Assembly: GCF_026420865.1 (NCBI RefSeq)
Contig: NZ_JAPCWC010000006.1
Location: 124,001 to 188,000, forward strand
Direction: 5' to 3'
Length of the DNA stretch: 64,000 bases
Source: Novosphingobium clariflavum
GTDB taxonomy: Bacteria > Pseudomonadota > Alphaproteobacteria > Sphingomonadales > Sphingomonadaceae
Position numbers and translations under genes: made by a program. Below the pieces are notes generated by a model. That model searched no databases. It was not told the origin of the DNA and saw only the letters and a list, made by a program, of their open reading frames with translations. The number at the start of each line of letters is the position of its first letter. The first letter of the stretch is position 1. Positions 25,675 through 34,225 of the stretch are shown here, piece by piece.

Positions 25675-26591
25675 TGCAGCTTGCCCTCAATGACGACCAG
25701 ACCCAGGTCCTCGATTTTGTCGAAGCGCTGGCGCGGCCGTTCGTTTCCGCTCCGCTCCACGATGCCGGACTGGCTCTGGAAAGCGCGGAACTTGACGCGG
25801 CGCTGGTGGAGAACGGCTTCCTCGATGTCATGGCGGTCGAGGAACTGGGGCCCGTTACCGCCGCACTGGTGGTGGAGAAGCTCGCACGGCTGCCGTTTGC
25901 GGTGGAAGCGGCAGTTTCGGCGCTGGTGCGCCCGCTGATCGGTCCGGATTTGCCGCGCCCGCTCTGCCTTGTCGAGGAGGGCCGTCTTTCGGCGCCGCTG
26001 CGCTTCCTGCGGCCCGGCGCGACGGTGGTTGTCGTCGGCCCGGGCGGCGTAAACAGCTTTACCGCGAGCGAGGATATGATTGCCCCGGCGCAGGAGGATA
26101 CGCTCTATGCCTATCCGGTCGCGTTCCTGAAGGGCGTGCCCGGCGACGTGACGATGCACGATGCCGATCCGGCCGAAGTCACCCGGGCCTGGCGCGTCGC
26201 GATGGCGGCGGAAGCGGCGGGCCTGCTCGGCGCGGCGCTGGCGAGCGTGGTGACTTATGTATCCGAGCGCAAGCAGTTCGGGCGTCCGCTCGCGACGTTC
26301 CAGGCAATGCGCCACCGGCTGGCCGAGGCCCAGGTGGTGACCAACACCGCCTACTGGCTCGCCATGCGGGCGGCGGCGAGCGGGACGCGGGCGGACGCCG
26401 CGATGGCGCTGCTCCATGCGCAGGAGGCAGCGAGGCGGGTCTGCTACGACTACCACCAGTTCCTTGGCGGCATGGGCATGACGCTGGAGCATCCCCTGCA
26501 CTTGTGGACCTATCGGCTCAAACTGCTGACGGCGGAACTGGGCGGGCGCGGCGGGCAGGGGCTTGCCGCGGCGGAGGCACTCTGGGGGTAG
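25674..26591 (+). CDS. Acyl-CoA dehydrogenase, small (beta) subunit of the second pair
   Basis: 305 residues, shorter than a complete acyl-CoA dehydrogenase (~380). The N-terminal domain is reduced, and the middle domain lacks the usual W-x-T/S loop. SERKQFGRPLATFQAMRH and QFLGGMGMTLEHP keep the C-terminal FAD-side elements. No Glu is found at the catalytic position, which reads AAEAAGLLGAALAS. It begins inside the stop codon of the alpha gene, the tightest possible coupling. The pair should work as one alpha/beta enzyme like ChsE4-ChsE5; that is inference from architecture. Confidence 0.88.
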   Translation: MQLALNDDQTQVLDFVEALARPFVSAPLHDAGLALESAELDAALVENGFLDVMAVEELGPVTAALVVEKLARLPFAVEAAVSALVRPLIGPDLPRPLCLVEEGRLSAPLRFLRPGATVVVVGPGGVNSFTASEDMIAPAQEDTLYAYPVAFLKGVPGDVTMHDADPAEVTRAWRVAMAAEAAGLLGAALASVVTYVSERKQFGRPLATFQAMRHRLAEAQVVTNTAYWLAMRAAASGTRADAAMALLHAQEAARRVCYDYHQFLGGMGMTLEHPLHLWTYRLKLLTAELGGRGGQGLAAAEALWG

Positions 26592-26727
26592 TCCGGGGGT
26601 AGTCCGTTTTCATGCGCCATCGCCGCGATGCCCGCAGCGTGCGCGCGATATCGGGCGCGGTCCTGTCGCCGGGCAGGACGGCTCATGCAAGACTTGCCGT
26701 CACGGACAAAAAGACGAGAGGGCAAGG

Positions 26728-27531
26728 ATGCAAGCAAGCGATCTGATCGATCTGGGCGGGCAGGTGGCTCTGGTTACCGGTGCGGGCCAGAACGCGGGAA
26801 GGGCCACGGCGCTGGAACTGGCCCGCCACAATGCGGGCGGCATTGCCGTTAACGATTTCGTACCGGAACGGGCGGAGGCGGTGGCTGGCGAAATACGCGC
26901 CATGGGCGTCCCTGCCCTGGCGGTGCCGTTTGACGTGACCGACCTTGCCGCGGCGCAGGCGGCACGTGCCGCGATAACGGCCGCACTGGGGCCAGCCACG
27001 GTGCTGGTGAACAACGCGGGCATGGCAGGGCCCGGCGCCGCGATCCGGCCGGAGCAGAATTTCTGGGAGGAGGATCCGGCGAACTGGCAGCGCTACCTCG
27101 GCACCAACCTCTACGGCGTCTACAACTGCTGCTTTGCGTTCATTCCCGACATGGTCGCGGCAAAATGCGGCCGGATCGTCACCATCGTGTCGGATTCGGG
27201 CCGGGTGGGCGAGGCCAGGATGGCGGTCTATGCCTCGTCCAAGGCGGGCGCGCAGGGGTTCATGCGCTCGATCGCCAAGGAACTGGGGCGTTACAACGTG
27301 ACGGCCAATTGCGTGTCGCTCTCGGCGCTGCTTCCCGACATGCCGGAGGAACAGCGGGCCGAGATCATGCAGAGCGATCACATGAAGGGCCTGATGGGCC
27401 GCTATTCCATCCGCCGCTGCGGCAAGTCGACCGACGTGGCGGCGCTGGTGACGTTCCTGTGCTCGGACGCGGCCGAATGGATCACCGGCCAGACTTATCC
27501 GCTCAACGGGGGCTATGCGCCCTCGATGTAA
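26728..27531 (+). CDS. Short-chain dehydrogenase/reductase (SDR)
   Basis: 267 residues. Cofactor loop TGAGQNAGRA starts at residue 18, NNAG at 95-98, Ser155, Tyr168, Lys172 as catalytic triad. VNDF after the second strand has Asp, which favours NAD(H). The C-terminal NGGYAPSM replaces the usual DGG-G tail. Only ATG 26728 has a ribosome site (GGCAAGGATG context, AGAGGGCAAGG upstream). It follows the second acyl-CoA dehydrogenase pair by 136 bases and is convergent with the NTF2-like gene. Probably a 3-hydroxyacyl-CoA or ring-hydroxy dehydrogenase; not proven. Confidence 0.87.
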   Translation: MQASDLIDLGGQVALVTGAGQNAGRATALELARHNAGGIAVNDFVPERAEAVAGEIRAMGVPALAVPFDVTDLAAAQAARAAITAALGPATVLVNNAGMAGPGAAIRPEQNFWEEDPANWQRYLGTNLYGVYNCCFAFIPDMVAAKCGRIVTIVSDSGRVGEARMAVYASSKAGAQGFMRSIAKELGRYNVTANCVSLSALLPDMPEEQRAEIMQSDHMKGLMGRYSIRRCGKSTDVAALVTFLCSDAAEWITGQTYPLNGGYAPSM

Positions 27532-27562
27532 CGTAGCGGTTGGCGATGTAACGAGCGGGAGA

Positions 27563-27584
27563 GCGAGGGCCCTCAGGCCCTCGC
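27563..27584. terminator. GC-rich hairpin overlapping the NTF2-like stop codon
   Basis: GCGAGGGCC (27563-27571) pairs perfectly with GGCCCTCGC (27576-27584) over CTCA. The stop codon of the minus-strand NTF2-like gene (27573-27575) lies in the loop, and the plus-strand SDR stops 32 bases before. It may end both transcripts, but no U-run is present. Confidence 0.6.
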
Positions 27585-28100
27585 GCCTCGTGCGAACAGG
27601 GCTTGCGGGCACAGCGTATAGCTTGGGTCCAGCGCACCCTGCCCGAGCAGGCCTCCGCCTTCGAACGGGCGGCGCAGTTTGAAGTCGTAAGTGACGACAC
27701 GTTTCGAGAAGCGCCACTTGCCGTCGGCGCAGCGCCGGTAGTTGTCGATGTAGCGCACGGCCATGAAGTCTTCCTCCTGCCCTCCCTCGCGGCCGGGAAT
27801 CAGGTGCCAGGCCAGGGCGTAGACTTCGCCGCTTGCCGCATCGCCGTCCAGCGCGATCAGGTGATTGCACAGGTGGTGCCCGGAATAGGGCATGTAGGGG
27901 AACGCGCCGGCGATGAACTGGCAGTAGTCCTGAGCCGGGCCATCGAAGCTGTCGCCGTGCGTATCGGTCGCATCGTCGGTGTAGAGGTCGCGCAGCAGGG
28001 CGATGTCCTGGCGGTCGATCGCGCGGGCATAGAGCAGGACAAGCTCGCGGATGGCTTCCTTGTCGAGCAGCGCGGCCAGCGCCGGGTCGGCGGAGTTCAT
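27573..28100 (-). CDS. NTF2/SnoaL-like family protein
   Basis: 175 residues. It starts with a helix-rich KEAIRELVLLYARAIDRQD and DLYTDDATDTHGD, the classic beginning of SnoaL/NTF2-like alpha+beta cone proteins. ALAWHLIPGREGG and RYIDNYRRCADGKWRFSKR follow, the last being a very common family pattern. Members include ketosteroid isomerases, dehydratases, and the small subunits of ring-hydroxylating dioxygenases. The gene begins 10 bases after the upstream SDR stop and has GGGAGAGA before its ATG, so the two form an operon. The specific reaction is unknown. Confidence 0.82.
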   Translation of the reverse strand: MNSADPALAALLDKEAIRELVLLYARAIDRQDIALLRDLYTDDATDTHGDSFDGPAQDYCQFIAGAFPYMPYSGHHLCNHLIALDGDAASGEVYALAWHLIPGREGGQEEDFMAVRYIDNYRRCADGKWRFSKRVVTYDFKLRRPFEGGGLLGQGALDPSYTLCPQALFARGARA

Positions 28101-28110
28101 GGTCTCTCCC

Positions 28111-28923
28111 TCATAGCAATGCGCCGCCGTCGATCGGGTAGATCTGCCCGGTGATGAAGCTGGCCCGGTCGCCGGCGAGGAAGGCAACCATGCCCGCCAT
28201 CTCGTCGGGGTTCGCGAAAGGGCGGCCGACGTACGTGCGGCGCTGGCGGATGGCCCGGTCTTCTTCCGCCACGCTGGCGGCGCCATGACTGAACAGGCCG
28301 GAATCCGGGTGAAAGCGACTGCCCGTGCTGAAGGCGGCGGGATCTTGCGCGATCGTTGCATAAGGGGCGATCGCGTTGACGCGGATGCCGTGCTGGCCGA
28401 GTTCCTTCGCCAGAACCGCGGTGAAGCTGTGCACGGCGCCTTTGGCGGCGGAATAGACGGAGAGTTGATAGTCTCCCACCAGGGCCGCGGTCGAGCCAAC
28501 ATTGACTACGGCGCCGCTCTTGCGGGCGATCATGCCCGGCAGCACGGCGTGGGTCATGCGCAGCACGGTGCCGAAGTTGAGGTCGATGTCGGCCATCCAG
28601 GTTGCCGGATCGGAATCGGCGAAAAAGCCTTGTGCGACGTTGCCGCCGACGGTGTTGATCAGCACATCGACAGGGCCAAGCGCCTCGGCAGCGGCAAGGA
28701 TGCGCTCGGGCGCGGCGACGTCGGTAAGGTCGGCAGCGACAAAGGGCGCTTGAGGAGCGCCTTGCTGAACGCAGTGATCGGCCAGGCGTTCGCCCGCCTC
28801 GTGGTCGCGCCCGACCAGAACGGTTGTTGCGCCTTCCCGGGCCAGTTCAAGGGCGATGGCGCGGCCGATGTTCGCCGTCGCGCCGGTCACGATCGCCAGT
28901 TTCCCGGCAAGCCCCAGGTCCAT
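28111..28923 (-). CDS. Short-chain dehydrogenase/reductase (SDR)
   Basis: 270 residues. [10 protein letters not shown] from residue 13 forms the cofactor loop; Ser144, Tyr157, Lys161 are correctly spaced. The expected NNAG is NTVGG (residues 90-94), a tolerated change. VGRD after strand two does not clearly discriminate NAD from NADP. It is the first gene of a two-gene minus-strand operon with the NTF2-like gene. The long insert around 185-225 ([18 protein letters not shown]) suggests a substrate lid larger than in the other two SDRs. Confidence 0.87.
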   Translation of the reverse strand: MDLGLAGKLAIVTGATANIGRAIALELAREGATTVLVGRDHEAGERLADHCVQQGAPQAPFVAADLTDVAAPERILAAAEALGPVDVLINTVGGNVAQGFFADSDPATWMADIDLNFGTVLRMTHAVLPGMIARKSGAVVNVGSTAALVGDYQLSVYSAAKGAVHSFTAVLAKELGQHGIRVNAIAPYATIAQDPAAFSTGSRFHPDSGLFSHGAASVAEEDRAIRQRRTYVGRPFANPDEMAGMVAFLAGDRASFITGQIYPIDGGALL

Positions 28924-29028
28924 TGCGCACTCCTCCTGCCCGGACAGGCCGGGTCATTGTCGAAGCGAGCATGGGATGGATCGGCAGGCGGGGCAAACCG
29001 CTCCTGCGATCAGCGGCTGAAGGCGCGA

Positions 29029-29520
29029 TCAGCCTTGCGAATAGTCGCCGCCGCTATCTGCTGGGCCGTTTTCGTTGAAGCCGCCATCCGACTGGCGCTT
29101 GCGCGAGGTGAGCACGCAGCGGATTTCGCTGTCCTGGCCGTCGGCACCGATAACGCGCAGGAAGGCAGGGGCGGTGCGATGGAGTTTTTCGCCCTTGAGC
29201 TTGCCGCCGGTCATCATCACGCTGTCGCCGGTCATCAGGTAGCTGCCGCGAACCCCGTCCGTGCCCTTGTAGCTGGAGTAGTTGACCACCTGGAAATCGA
29301 GTGCCGGCACCGGATTGCCGACCGCGCCGCCCGCATCGCCGTCCTTTTCGCAGGTATAGTGCCCCAGCGGCAAGGTGCTGATGGTTCCGCCCGGTACCGG
29401 CGGCGGAGCCGGCCTCGCCACGGCCGGGGCGAGGCCTGCCGACACTGCGGCAAGCGCCAGGCCGCAAGCAAGAAAAGCGGGGGCGCGGACGATGGGGGGG
29501 ATGAACGGTGCGCGATTCAT
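29029..29520 (-). CDS. Secreted protein of unknown function
   Basis: 163 residues. A signal peptide is visible ([23 protein letters not shown]), followed by a Pro-rich stretch and a compact domain with two cysteines (HYTCEKDG and IRCVLTSRK), which could form a disulfide. [18 protein letters not shown] and [15 protein letters not shown] do not match a family I can name. The gene is divergent from efp across 105 bases. Likely periplasmic; no function assigned. Confidence 0.7.
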   Translation of the reverse strand: MNRAPFIPPIVRAPAFLACGLALAAVSAGLAPAVARPAPPPVPGGTISTLPLGHYTCEKDGDAGGAVGNPVPALDFQVVNYSSYKGTDGVRGSYLMTGDSVMMTGGKLKGEKLHRTAPAFLRVIGADGQDSEIRCVLTSRKRQSDGGFNENGPADSGGDYSQG

Positions 29521-29625
29521 GACTGCTGCGCTAGCATTGACGCGAAGGAATTGCCACAGTCCGCGTCCTCCGCTAAGGGCGGCTGCTTCGCCGCTCAGCG
29601 GCTCTTTCCCATCGAAGGCTCACTC

Positions 29626-30189
29626 ATGAAGATCAGCGGCGTCGACATTCGTCCCGGCAATATTCTCGAATACGAAAAGGGTATCTGGAAAGTCGCCAAG
29701 ACGCAGCACACCCAGCCGGGCAAGGGTGGCGCCTTCATGCAGGTCGAGATGAAGAACCTCATCGACGGCCGCAAGACCAACGTGCGCTTCCGCAGCGCCG
29801 ACACTGTCGAGCGCGTCCGTCTCGACACCAAGGACTTCCAGTTCCTCTACGCCGAGGGCGAAGACCTGGTGTTCATGGACATCGAGACCTACGAACAGAT
29901 CATGCTCCCAGCCGACCTTCTGGGCGATGCCGCGGCCTTCCTTCAGGACGGCATGCAGGTTCTGCTCGAAATGTGGGAAGAGCGCCCGATCTCGGTACAG
30001 CTGCCCGAGCAGGTCGAAGCCACCATCGTCGAAGCCGATGCCGTGGTGAAGGGTCAGACCGCCTCGTCCAGCTACAAGCCGGCCGTGCTCGACAACGGCG
30101 TGCGCGTGATGGTGCCGCCGCATATCGAAAGCGGCACGCGCATCATCGTCGACGTGTACGAAAAGACGTACGTGAAGAAGGCCGACTGA
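29626..30189 (+). CDS. efp: Translation elongation factor P
   Basis: 187 residues, standard EF-P length with three beta-barrel domains. The modification loop reads [10 protein letters not shown] with Lys33 in the place of E. coli Lys34, which suggests EpmA-type lysylation rather than Arg rhamnosylation. The C-terminal [18 protein letters not shown] tail is family-typical. EF-P rescues ribosomes stalled at polyproline. ATG 29626 is the native start; the frame continues upstream antisense to other genes and is not used. The next gene starts inside its stop codon. Confidence 0.97.
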   Translation: MKISGVDIRPGNILEYEKGIWKVAKTQHTQPGKGGAFMQVEMKNLIDGRKTNVRFRSADTVERVRLDTKDFQFLYAEGEDLVFMDIETYEQIMLPADLLGDAAAFLQDGMQVLLEMWEERPISVQLPEQVEATIVEADAVVKGQTASSSYKPAVLDNGVRVMVPPHIESGTRIIVDVYEKTYVKKAD

Positions 30190-30605
30190 TGCGCCGGGCG
30201 GTCCTTTTCGCGCTGGCCGGCGCGTCGCTGGCGCTTGGCGCTTCGCCGGTGTTGGCGGCTGCCAAGCCTGCCGCGAAGGCGACCGCCCCCGCCGCCAGGC
30301 CGGCGGCCCCTGCCGCGGGCGCACACACCGCGCCGCCGCCGGAGGTCGAACATGCGATGTTCTACCTCAAGGTGCTGATTTCCGGCCTGCAGTCGGATCA
30401 GGTCGAGCAGCCCGTGAAGGGCGTGCTGGTGGGCTGTCTGTACAACAATTCGCTGTCGCGCATCAGCACGGCGATGGACAAGGTGATCGCGGAGAACCCC
30501 GCAAAGGTTCATCGCGACAAGCCCAACGAAGTTCTGACCGCCATGGTCGCGATCTGCAATCATCCGGCCCAAGGCGGTGCGTCCCAGCCCGCCAAGGGCC
30601 GATAA
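30189..30605 (+). CDS. Secreted small protein downstream of efp, unknown function
   Basis: 138 residues. Signal peptide RRAVLFALAGASLALGASPVLA, then an Ala/Pro-rich linker (25-50), then a helical domain FYLKVLISGLQSDQVEQPVKG with two cysteines (VGCLYNN, AICNHP). The start overlaps the efp stop by one base, so it is translationally coupled to efp. The coupling is odd for a secreted protein, and I recognise no family. Confidence 0.75.
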   Translation: MRRAVLFALAGASLALGASPVLAAAKPAAKATAPAARPAAPAAGAHTAPPPEVEHAMFYLKVLISGLQSDQVEQPVKGVLVGCLYNNSLSRISTAMDKVIAENPAKVHRDKPNEVLTAMVAICNHPAQGGASQPAKGR

Positions 30606-30699
30606 TCGCATCGATATTCACGGCGGTTCCGCTTTTCACGGACTTGCCCTCCAAGCATAACCGGCCGGTTCATCCGGCCCTCGAAGGACTAAAGGTATT

Positions 30700-31515
30700 A
30701 TGGCCATCTCCGGTCTCATGCGCGTGATGGAAAAGGCGGCTCGCAAGGCGGGCAACCGTCTCCGCCGCGACTTCGGCGAAATCGAGCACCTGCAGGTCTC
30801 GCGCAAGGGACCGGCGGACTTCGTCTCGAAGGCCGACCAGGCTTCCGAACGCACGATCTGGGACGAACTGCGCGCCGCGCGTCCCGATTGGGGCTTCCTG
30901 TTCGAGGAAGCCGGCGAGATCGAGGGCGATCCCGACAAGCCGCGTTTCATCGTCGACCCGCTCGACGGTACGACCAACTTCCTGCACGGGATTCCGCACT
31001 TCGCGATCTCGATCGCGGTGCAGGAGCCGCGTCTCGACGGCAAGGGCTGGGGCGAAGTCACCGCCGGCCTGATCTACAACCCGGTCACCGACGAATCGTA
31101 CTGGGCCGAAAAGTCGCGCGGCGCCTGGCTGCACGACAAGCGCCTGCGCGTTTCCTCGCGTCGTCACATGGACGAGAGCGTGATCGCCACCGGCATTCCC
31201 TTCGCCGGTCATGGCGACGCGGGCAAGTGGACCAAGATCTATCACGCGCTGGCGCCGCAGGTTGCGGGCATCCGCCGGTTCGGTTCGGCTGCGCTTGACC
31301 TCGCATGGGTTGCAGCCGGCCGTTACGAAGGTTTCTGGGAAGCCGACCTCAAGCCCTGGGATACGGCCGCCGGCTGCCTCCTCGTGCGCGAGGCTGGTGG
31401 TTTCGTTTCCGACTGGAAGGGCCGTTCGCAGGTGATCTGCGATACCGAAATCCTCGCCGGCAACGATGTTCTCCACTCCCGTCTGCACAAGTTGCTGGTA
31501 ACTGCACTCAAGTGA
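30700..31515 (+). CDS. suhB: Inositol monophosphatase family protein (SuhB-like)
   Basis: 271 residues. Motif 1 is seen as FLFEEAGEI (Glu metal ligand) and VDPLDGTTNF (Asp, Asp, and Thr), and motif 2 as the DLKPWDTAAG segment. These bind the Mg2+/Li+ ions that drive phosphate-ester hydrolysis. SuhB-type proteins also act in rRNA antitermination in E. coli; nothing here decides between roles. It lies 94 bases after the efp-linked gene and ends in a cluster of palindromes before tRNA-Leu. Confidence 0.92.
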   Translation: MAISGLMRVMEKAARKAGNRLRRDFGEIEHLQVSRKGPADFVSKADQASERTIWDELRAARPDWGFLFEEAGEIEGDPDKPRFIVDPLDGTTNFLHGIPHFAISIAVQEPRLDGKGWGEVTAGLIYNPVTDESYWAEKSRGAWLHDKRLRVSSRRHMDESVIATGIPFAGHGDAGKWTKIYHALAPQVAGIRRFGSAALDLAWVAAGRYEGFWEADLKPWDTAAGCLLVREAGGFVSDWKGRSQVICDTEILAGNDVLHSRLHKLLVTALK

Positions 31516-31563
31516 CTTGAGTGCGAGCGCCGGCGCCGCTAAGCGTGCAGCGCCGGCGCCGCT
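31504..31563 (+). terminator. Palindrome over the suhB stop plus two identical GC-rich palindromes
   Basis: GCACTCAAGT (31504-31513) and ACTTGAGTGC (31515-31524) are perfectly inverted, with the suhB stop codon in the centre. Two identical copies of AGCGCCGGCGCCGCT follow (31526-31540 and 31549-31563), each containing the GCGCCGGCGC palindrome. The cluster probably ends the suhB transcript or blocks read-through into tRNA-Leu. Confidence 0.55.
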
Positions 31564-31607
31564 TGCCCTCGGTTTTCCAGGGTGGGCGGCCAGCACGCGG
31601 CAAGCGT

Positions 31608-31691
31608 GCCCCTGTGGCGGAATGGTAGACGCGAACGACTCAAAATCGTTTGTCGCAAGGCGTGCCCGTTCGAGTCGGGCCAGGGGCACCA
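31608..31691 (+). tRNA. tRNA-Leu(CAA)
   Basis: Acceptor stem GCCCCTG (31608-31614) pairs with CAGGGGC (31681-31687), followed by A and an encoded CCA (to 31691). Anticodon stem AACGA/TCGTT encloses CTCAAAA with anticodon CAA. A long variable arm lies before the T-arm GTTCGAGTC, as expected for tRNA-Leu. Confidence 0.95.
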
Positions 31692-31701
31692 TGCAATCGA
31701 C

Positions 31702-31733
31702 CTTCGGCGCGAAACTCCGGTTTCGCGCCGAAG
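31702..31733 (+). terminator. 14-bp hairpin after tRNA-Leu
   Basis: CTTCGGCGCGAAAC (31702-31715) pairs perfectly with 31720-31733 around TCCG. It starts 10 bases past the CCA of the tRNA. No U-run follows. Confidence 0.65.
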
Positions 31734-32292
31734 TCGTTTCCGGGCTGGATTTCGAGCTGTTTCTGCGTCTGGCCAGCCAGTCGTTTCAACGACTTGTCGC
31801 ATTTAACGGTGAATCACTGCCCAACCCGGCAAGAATCGGTCATTGGCCGTTTCGCACTTGATGCGTTGATGTCTGCCAATCGCGGTTCCGCCGGCCCTGG
31901 CCGTGTTCCTCATGATCGCGATGGACGTCCGTATCGAGGATTGCCGGAAAACGATCCGTTCAGTGAGTGCCGAGTCTGGACAGGATAGCATTGCGCGGTT
32001 GCCCCTACTGCCGCGCAAGGGGTTCCGGCATTTCCCGCAAGTTCGCCTTGCCGTCCCCATAGGCGGTCGAGGTCGCTTCGGGTCGCAAAGCGGGCAGAAG
32101 CACAGCTTCGCCCCGTCGCGCCGGTCCGTTCCGGGGGGAGCGGGCCGGCGCGCATTGCCGCGTGCGGTGGCAACACAATTGGCGCGAAGCGCTCCAATCC
32201 CTTCAAAAACTGCGCCGAACGCCAAGTCGCGGGCGATCAGTGTGTTTGCCAAGTCCTTCACTCTCTAGTATTTTGTCGGTGAAGGGGACGAT
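31734..32292. other. 559-base stretch without a recognisable gene
   Basis: Both strands have moderate open frames here, but none shows a ribosome site, signal peptide, or familiar motif, and their residue composition (Arg/Ser/Pro-rich) is what GC-rich non-coding DNA yields. The last ~80 bases should contain the promoter of the following TPR-protein gene. No repeat or mobile-element end was recognised. Confidence 0.6.
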
Positions 32293-34137
32293 ATGGAACC
32301 TAGCGCCGCCGATTTTCACGACGCCTTATTGCGCGTCATCGGGTCATCAACCTTCCGCTCGTCGCCGCGTCTTTCCGAACTTCTTGTCCATCTTGTCGAA
32401 CAGACCCTTGCCGGTCACGCCGATCGTCTGAAGGGGTATGCGATCGCCCTCGATGTCTTCGGGCGGGACGAGGGTTTTGACGCATCCTCCGATTCGATCG
32501 TGCGCGTGCAGATGGCGCGCCTGCGCAAGGCACTTGCCGAGTATTATGGGGGGGAGGGTGTCCGGGACCCCGCGCGGATCGTTCTCTCGCGCGGTTCCTA
32601 TGTGCCGTCGCTCGAAATGGCAGCCGCACTCCAGGAACCGGTGAGCGATGACGCTGGCGACGATGACGCTGGCGACGATGGCGCCGCGGCCGAGCCGGAA
32701 GCCGCCGCGGCGGCGCGATTGACGCTCGAGGCGGCGGAGCGCACCGGTGGTGGCGCCCTCGAAGCGGGTGACGTGGAGGCTGAGCCGCCGGTGCCGCCCG
32801 CGTCGTCCGGCGGTGACGAGGCTGTCCTTCCATCCACAGCGCCCCCGGGCAAGCGCAGGGCATGGGTCCTGCTGGCGGTGCTCGCCTTGGTGTCGGCGCT
32901 GGTGATCATCTATTGGCCGGGCGAACTGCGCGATACGGTGGTATCGCGCGCCGGCGAGATGCCGCGCGGGCCGACCGTCTATGTTGCGCCCTATTCGTTG
33001 ACGGGGGGAACCGTGCAGGCGGTCCATGTCCGGGACGGGTTCCAGTACGATCTGGTGAACTATCTGTCCCAACTGCCCAATCTCGCGGTGATCGGGCTCG
33101 ATCCGCGCGGACTATCTCCGACTATGGAGCACCGGGCGCGAACCGCACCGCGTGGCAGCACTTTCGTGCTTCAGGGCGCGATCCTGATTTCCGGCGACAA
33201 GTTCCGCGTCAACTCCAGTCTCGTGCGGGTTCCCGGCGGTGTGGTCGTCTGGTCGGAGAGCAGTGACCTGATGACTGTCGAGCCCAGTCGCATCCTGCAG
33301 ATGCAGGCCGACATAGCGCTCGGTGTCGCCTCACGTCTCGGGCAGCCCTACGGGGTGATCCATGAGACGAAGCGGCATGACCTTGAGAATCACCGCAGCG
33401 TCTCGATGGACGACTATTTCTGCGAGCTGGAAGCGTTCCAGTTCATGCGCGAAAAGCGCCCGGAAACCTTGCCGCCAGTCAAGGAGTGCCTGACCCAGGC
33501 CGTCACGCGTCAACCGAACTATTCGAACGCCTGGGCCTTGCTGTCATGGATCTATACGCATGAGGCGGTGAGCCGCGGCGCTGGCGCATCGCGTGAGGCG
33601 CTGGACGCGGCGGAAAAGGCTGTGGCCGCGAATGCCACCAATGCGCAGGCCTATCAGTATCTGGCGATAGCCCGGTTTCATGAGGGTGATTTTGTCGCCG
33701 CGCGCGAGGCTATCGGCAAGGCTCTGGCGATCAGCCCGAACAATGCTGAAATCCTGGCAGAGGCGAGCCGGCTTCTCGGCGTGCTGGGTGAGCACGACAA
33801 TTCGCCGGCCCTGGCCGAGAAGGCCATAAGCCTCAATCCCGGTCACCCGGCATGGTATTGGTCGGGGCTGACGATCGATGCGCTCTATCGCCGTGACGGA
33901 CAAAAGGCGGTGCGTTACGCGCGGCTCGGTGCGGACGATTACGGACTTATCCCGCGCTACCTGCTGGCGTCGGCGCTGGCGCTCAACCAGCAGCCGAAGC
34001 AGGCGGAATCGGTGCTGGTGCAGGCGGCTAAGGATTTTCCCAAGGTCGCACGGGACCGGCGCGAGTTGATCCGGGAAATGCACATGCCCGAATTCATCAG
34101 CGGGCCGCTCGAGGCGCAGGGCTTGCTGGGAGGCTGA
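32293..34137 (+). CDS. Membrane protein with N-terminal winged-helix-like domain and C-terminal TPR repeats
   Basis: 614 residues. Residues 1-105 match the domain found at the N-terminus of many alphaproteobacterial adenylate-cyclase-like or TPR proteins: RSSPRLSELLVHLVEQTLAG, LKGYAIALDVFGRDEGFD, SDSIVRVQMARLRKALAEYY, thought to be a DNA-binding fold. An acidic Ala/Asp/Glu linker (115-180, with a duplicated DDAGDD) precedes one membrane helix (~190-208, WVLLAVLALVSALVIIYW). The periplasmic part has a beta-rich TolB-like region (210-340), then TPR units (~375-560). This layout resembles a CadC/ToxR-style one-component membrane regulator. The target and signal are unknown. Confidence 0.82.
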   Translation: MEPSAADFHDALLRVIGSSTFRSSPRLSELLVHLVEQTLAGHADRLKGYAIALDVFGRDEGFDASSDSIVRVQMARLRKALAEYYGGEGVRDPARIVLSRGSYVPSLEMAAALQEPVSDDAGDDDAGDDGAAAEPEAAAAARLTLEAAERTGGGALEAGDVEAEPPVPPASSGGDEAVLPSTAPPGKRRAWVLLAVLALVSALVIIYWPGELRDTVVSRAGEMPRGPTVYVAPYSLTGGTVQAVHVRDGFQYDLVNYLSQLPNLAVIGLDPRGLSPTMEHRARTAPRGSTFVLQGAILISGDKFRVNSSLVRVPGGVVVWSESSDLMTVEPSRILQMQADIALGVASRLGQPYGVIHETKRHDLENHRSVSMDDYFCELEAFQFMREKRPETLPPVKECLTQAVTRQPNYSNAWALLSWIYTHEAVSRGAGASREALDAAEKAVAANATNAQAYQYLAIARFHEGDFVAAREAIGKALAISPNNAEILAEASRLLGVLGEHDNSPALAEKAISLNPGHPAWYWSGLTIDALYRRDGQKAVRYARLGADDYGLIPRYLLASALALNQQPKQAESVLVQAAKDFPKVARDRRELIREMHMPEFISGPLEAQGLLGG

Positions 34138-34225
34138 GCATCCTGTTCGATCCAATTGATTGCATGCGATAATGGCATGGCGGTAGGTGCTTGCAGGGAG
34201 CGAGCGGGAGCCATAGGCTGCGGGC

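Noticed and set aside
31803..32268. Overlapping frames of 120-150 residues on both strands in the gap after tRNA-Leu
   Set aside because: No ribosome site, no motif, and low-complexity Arg/Pro/Ser content; treated as non-coding.
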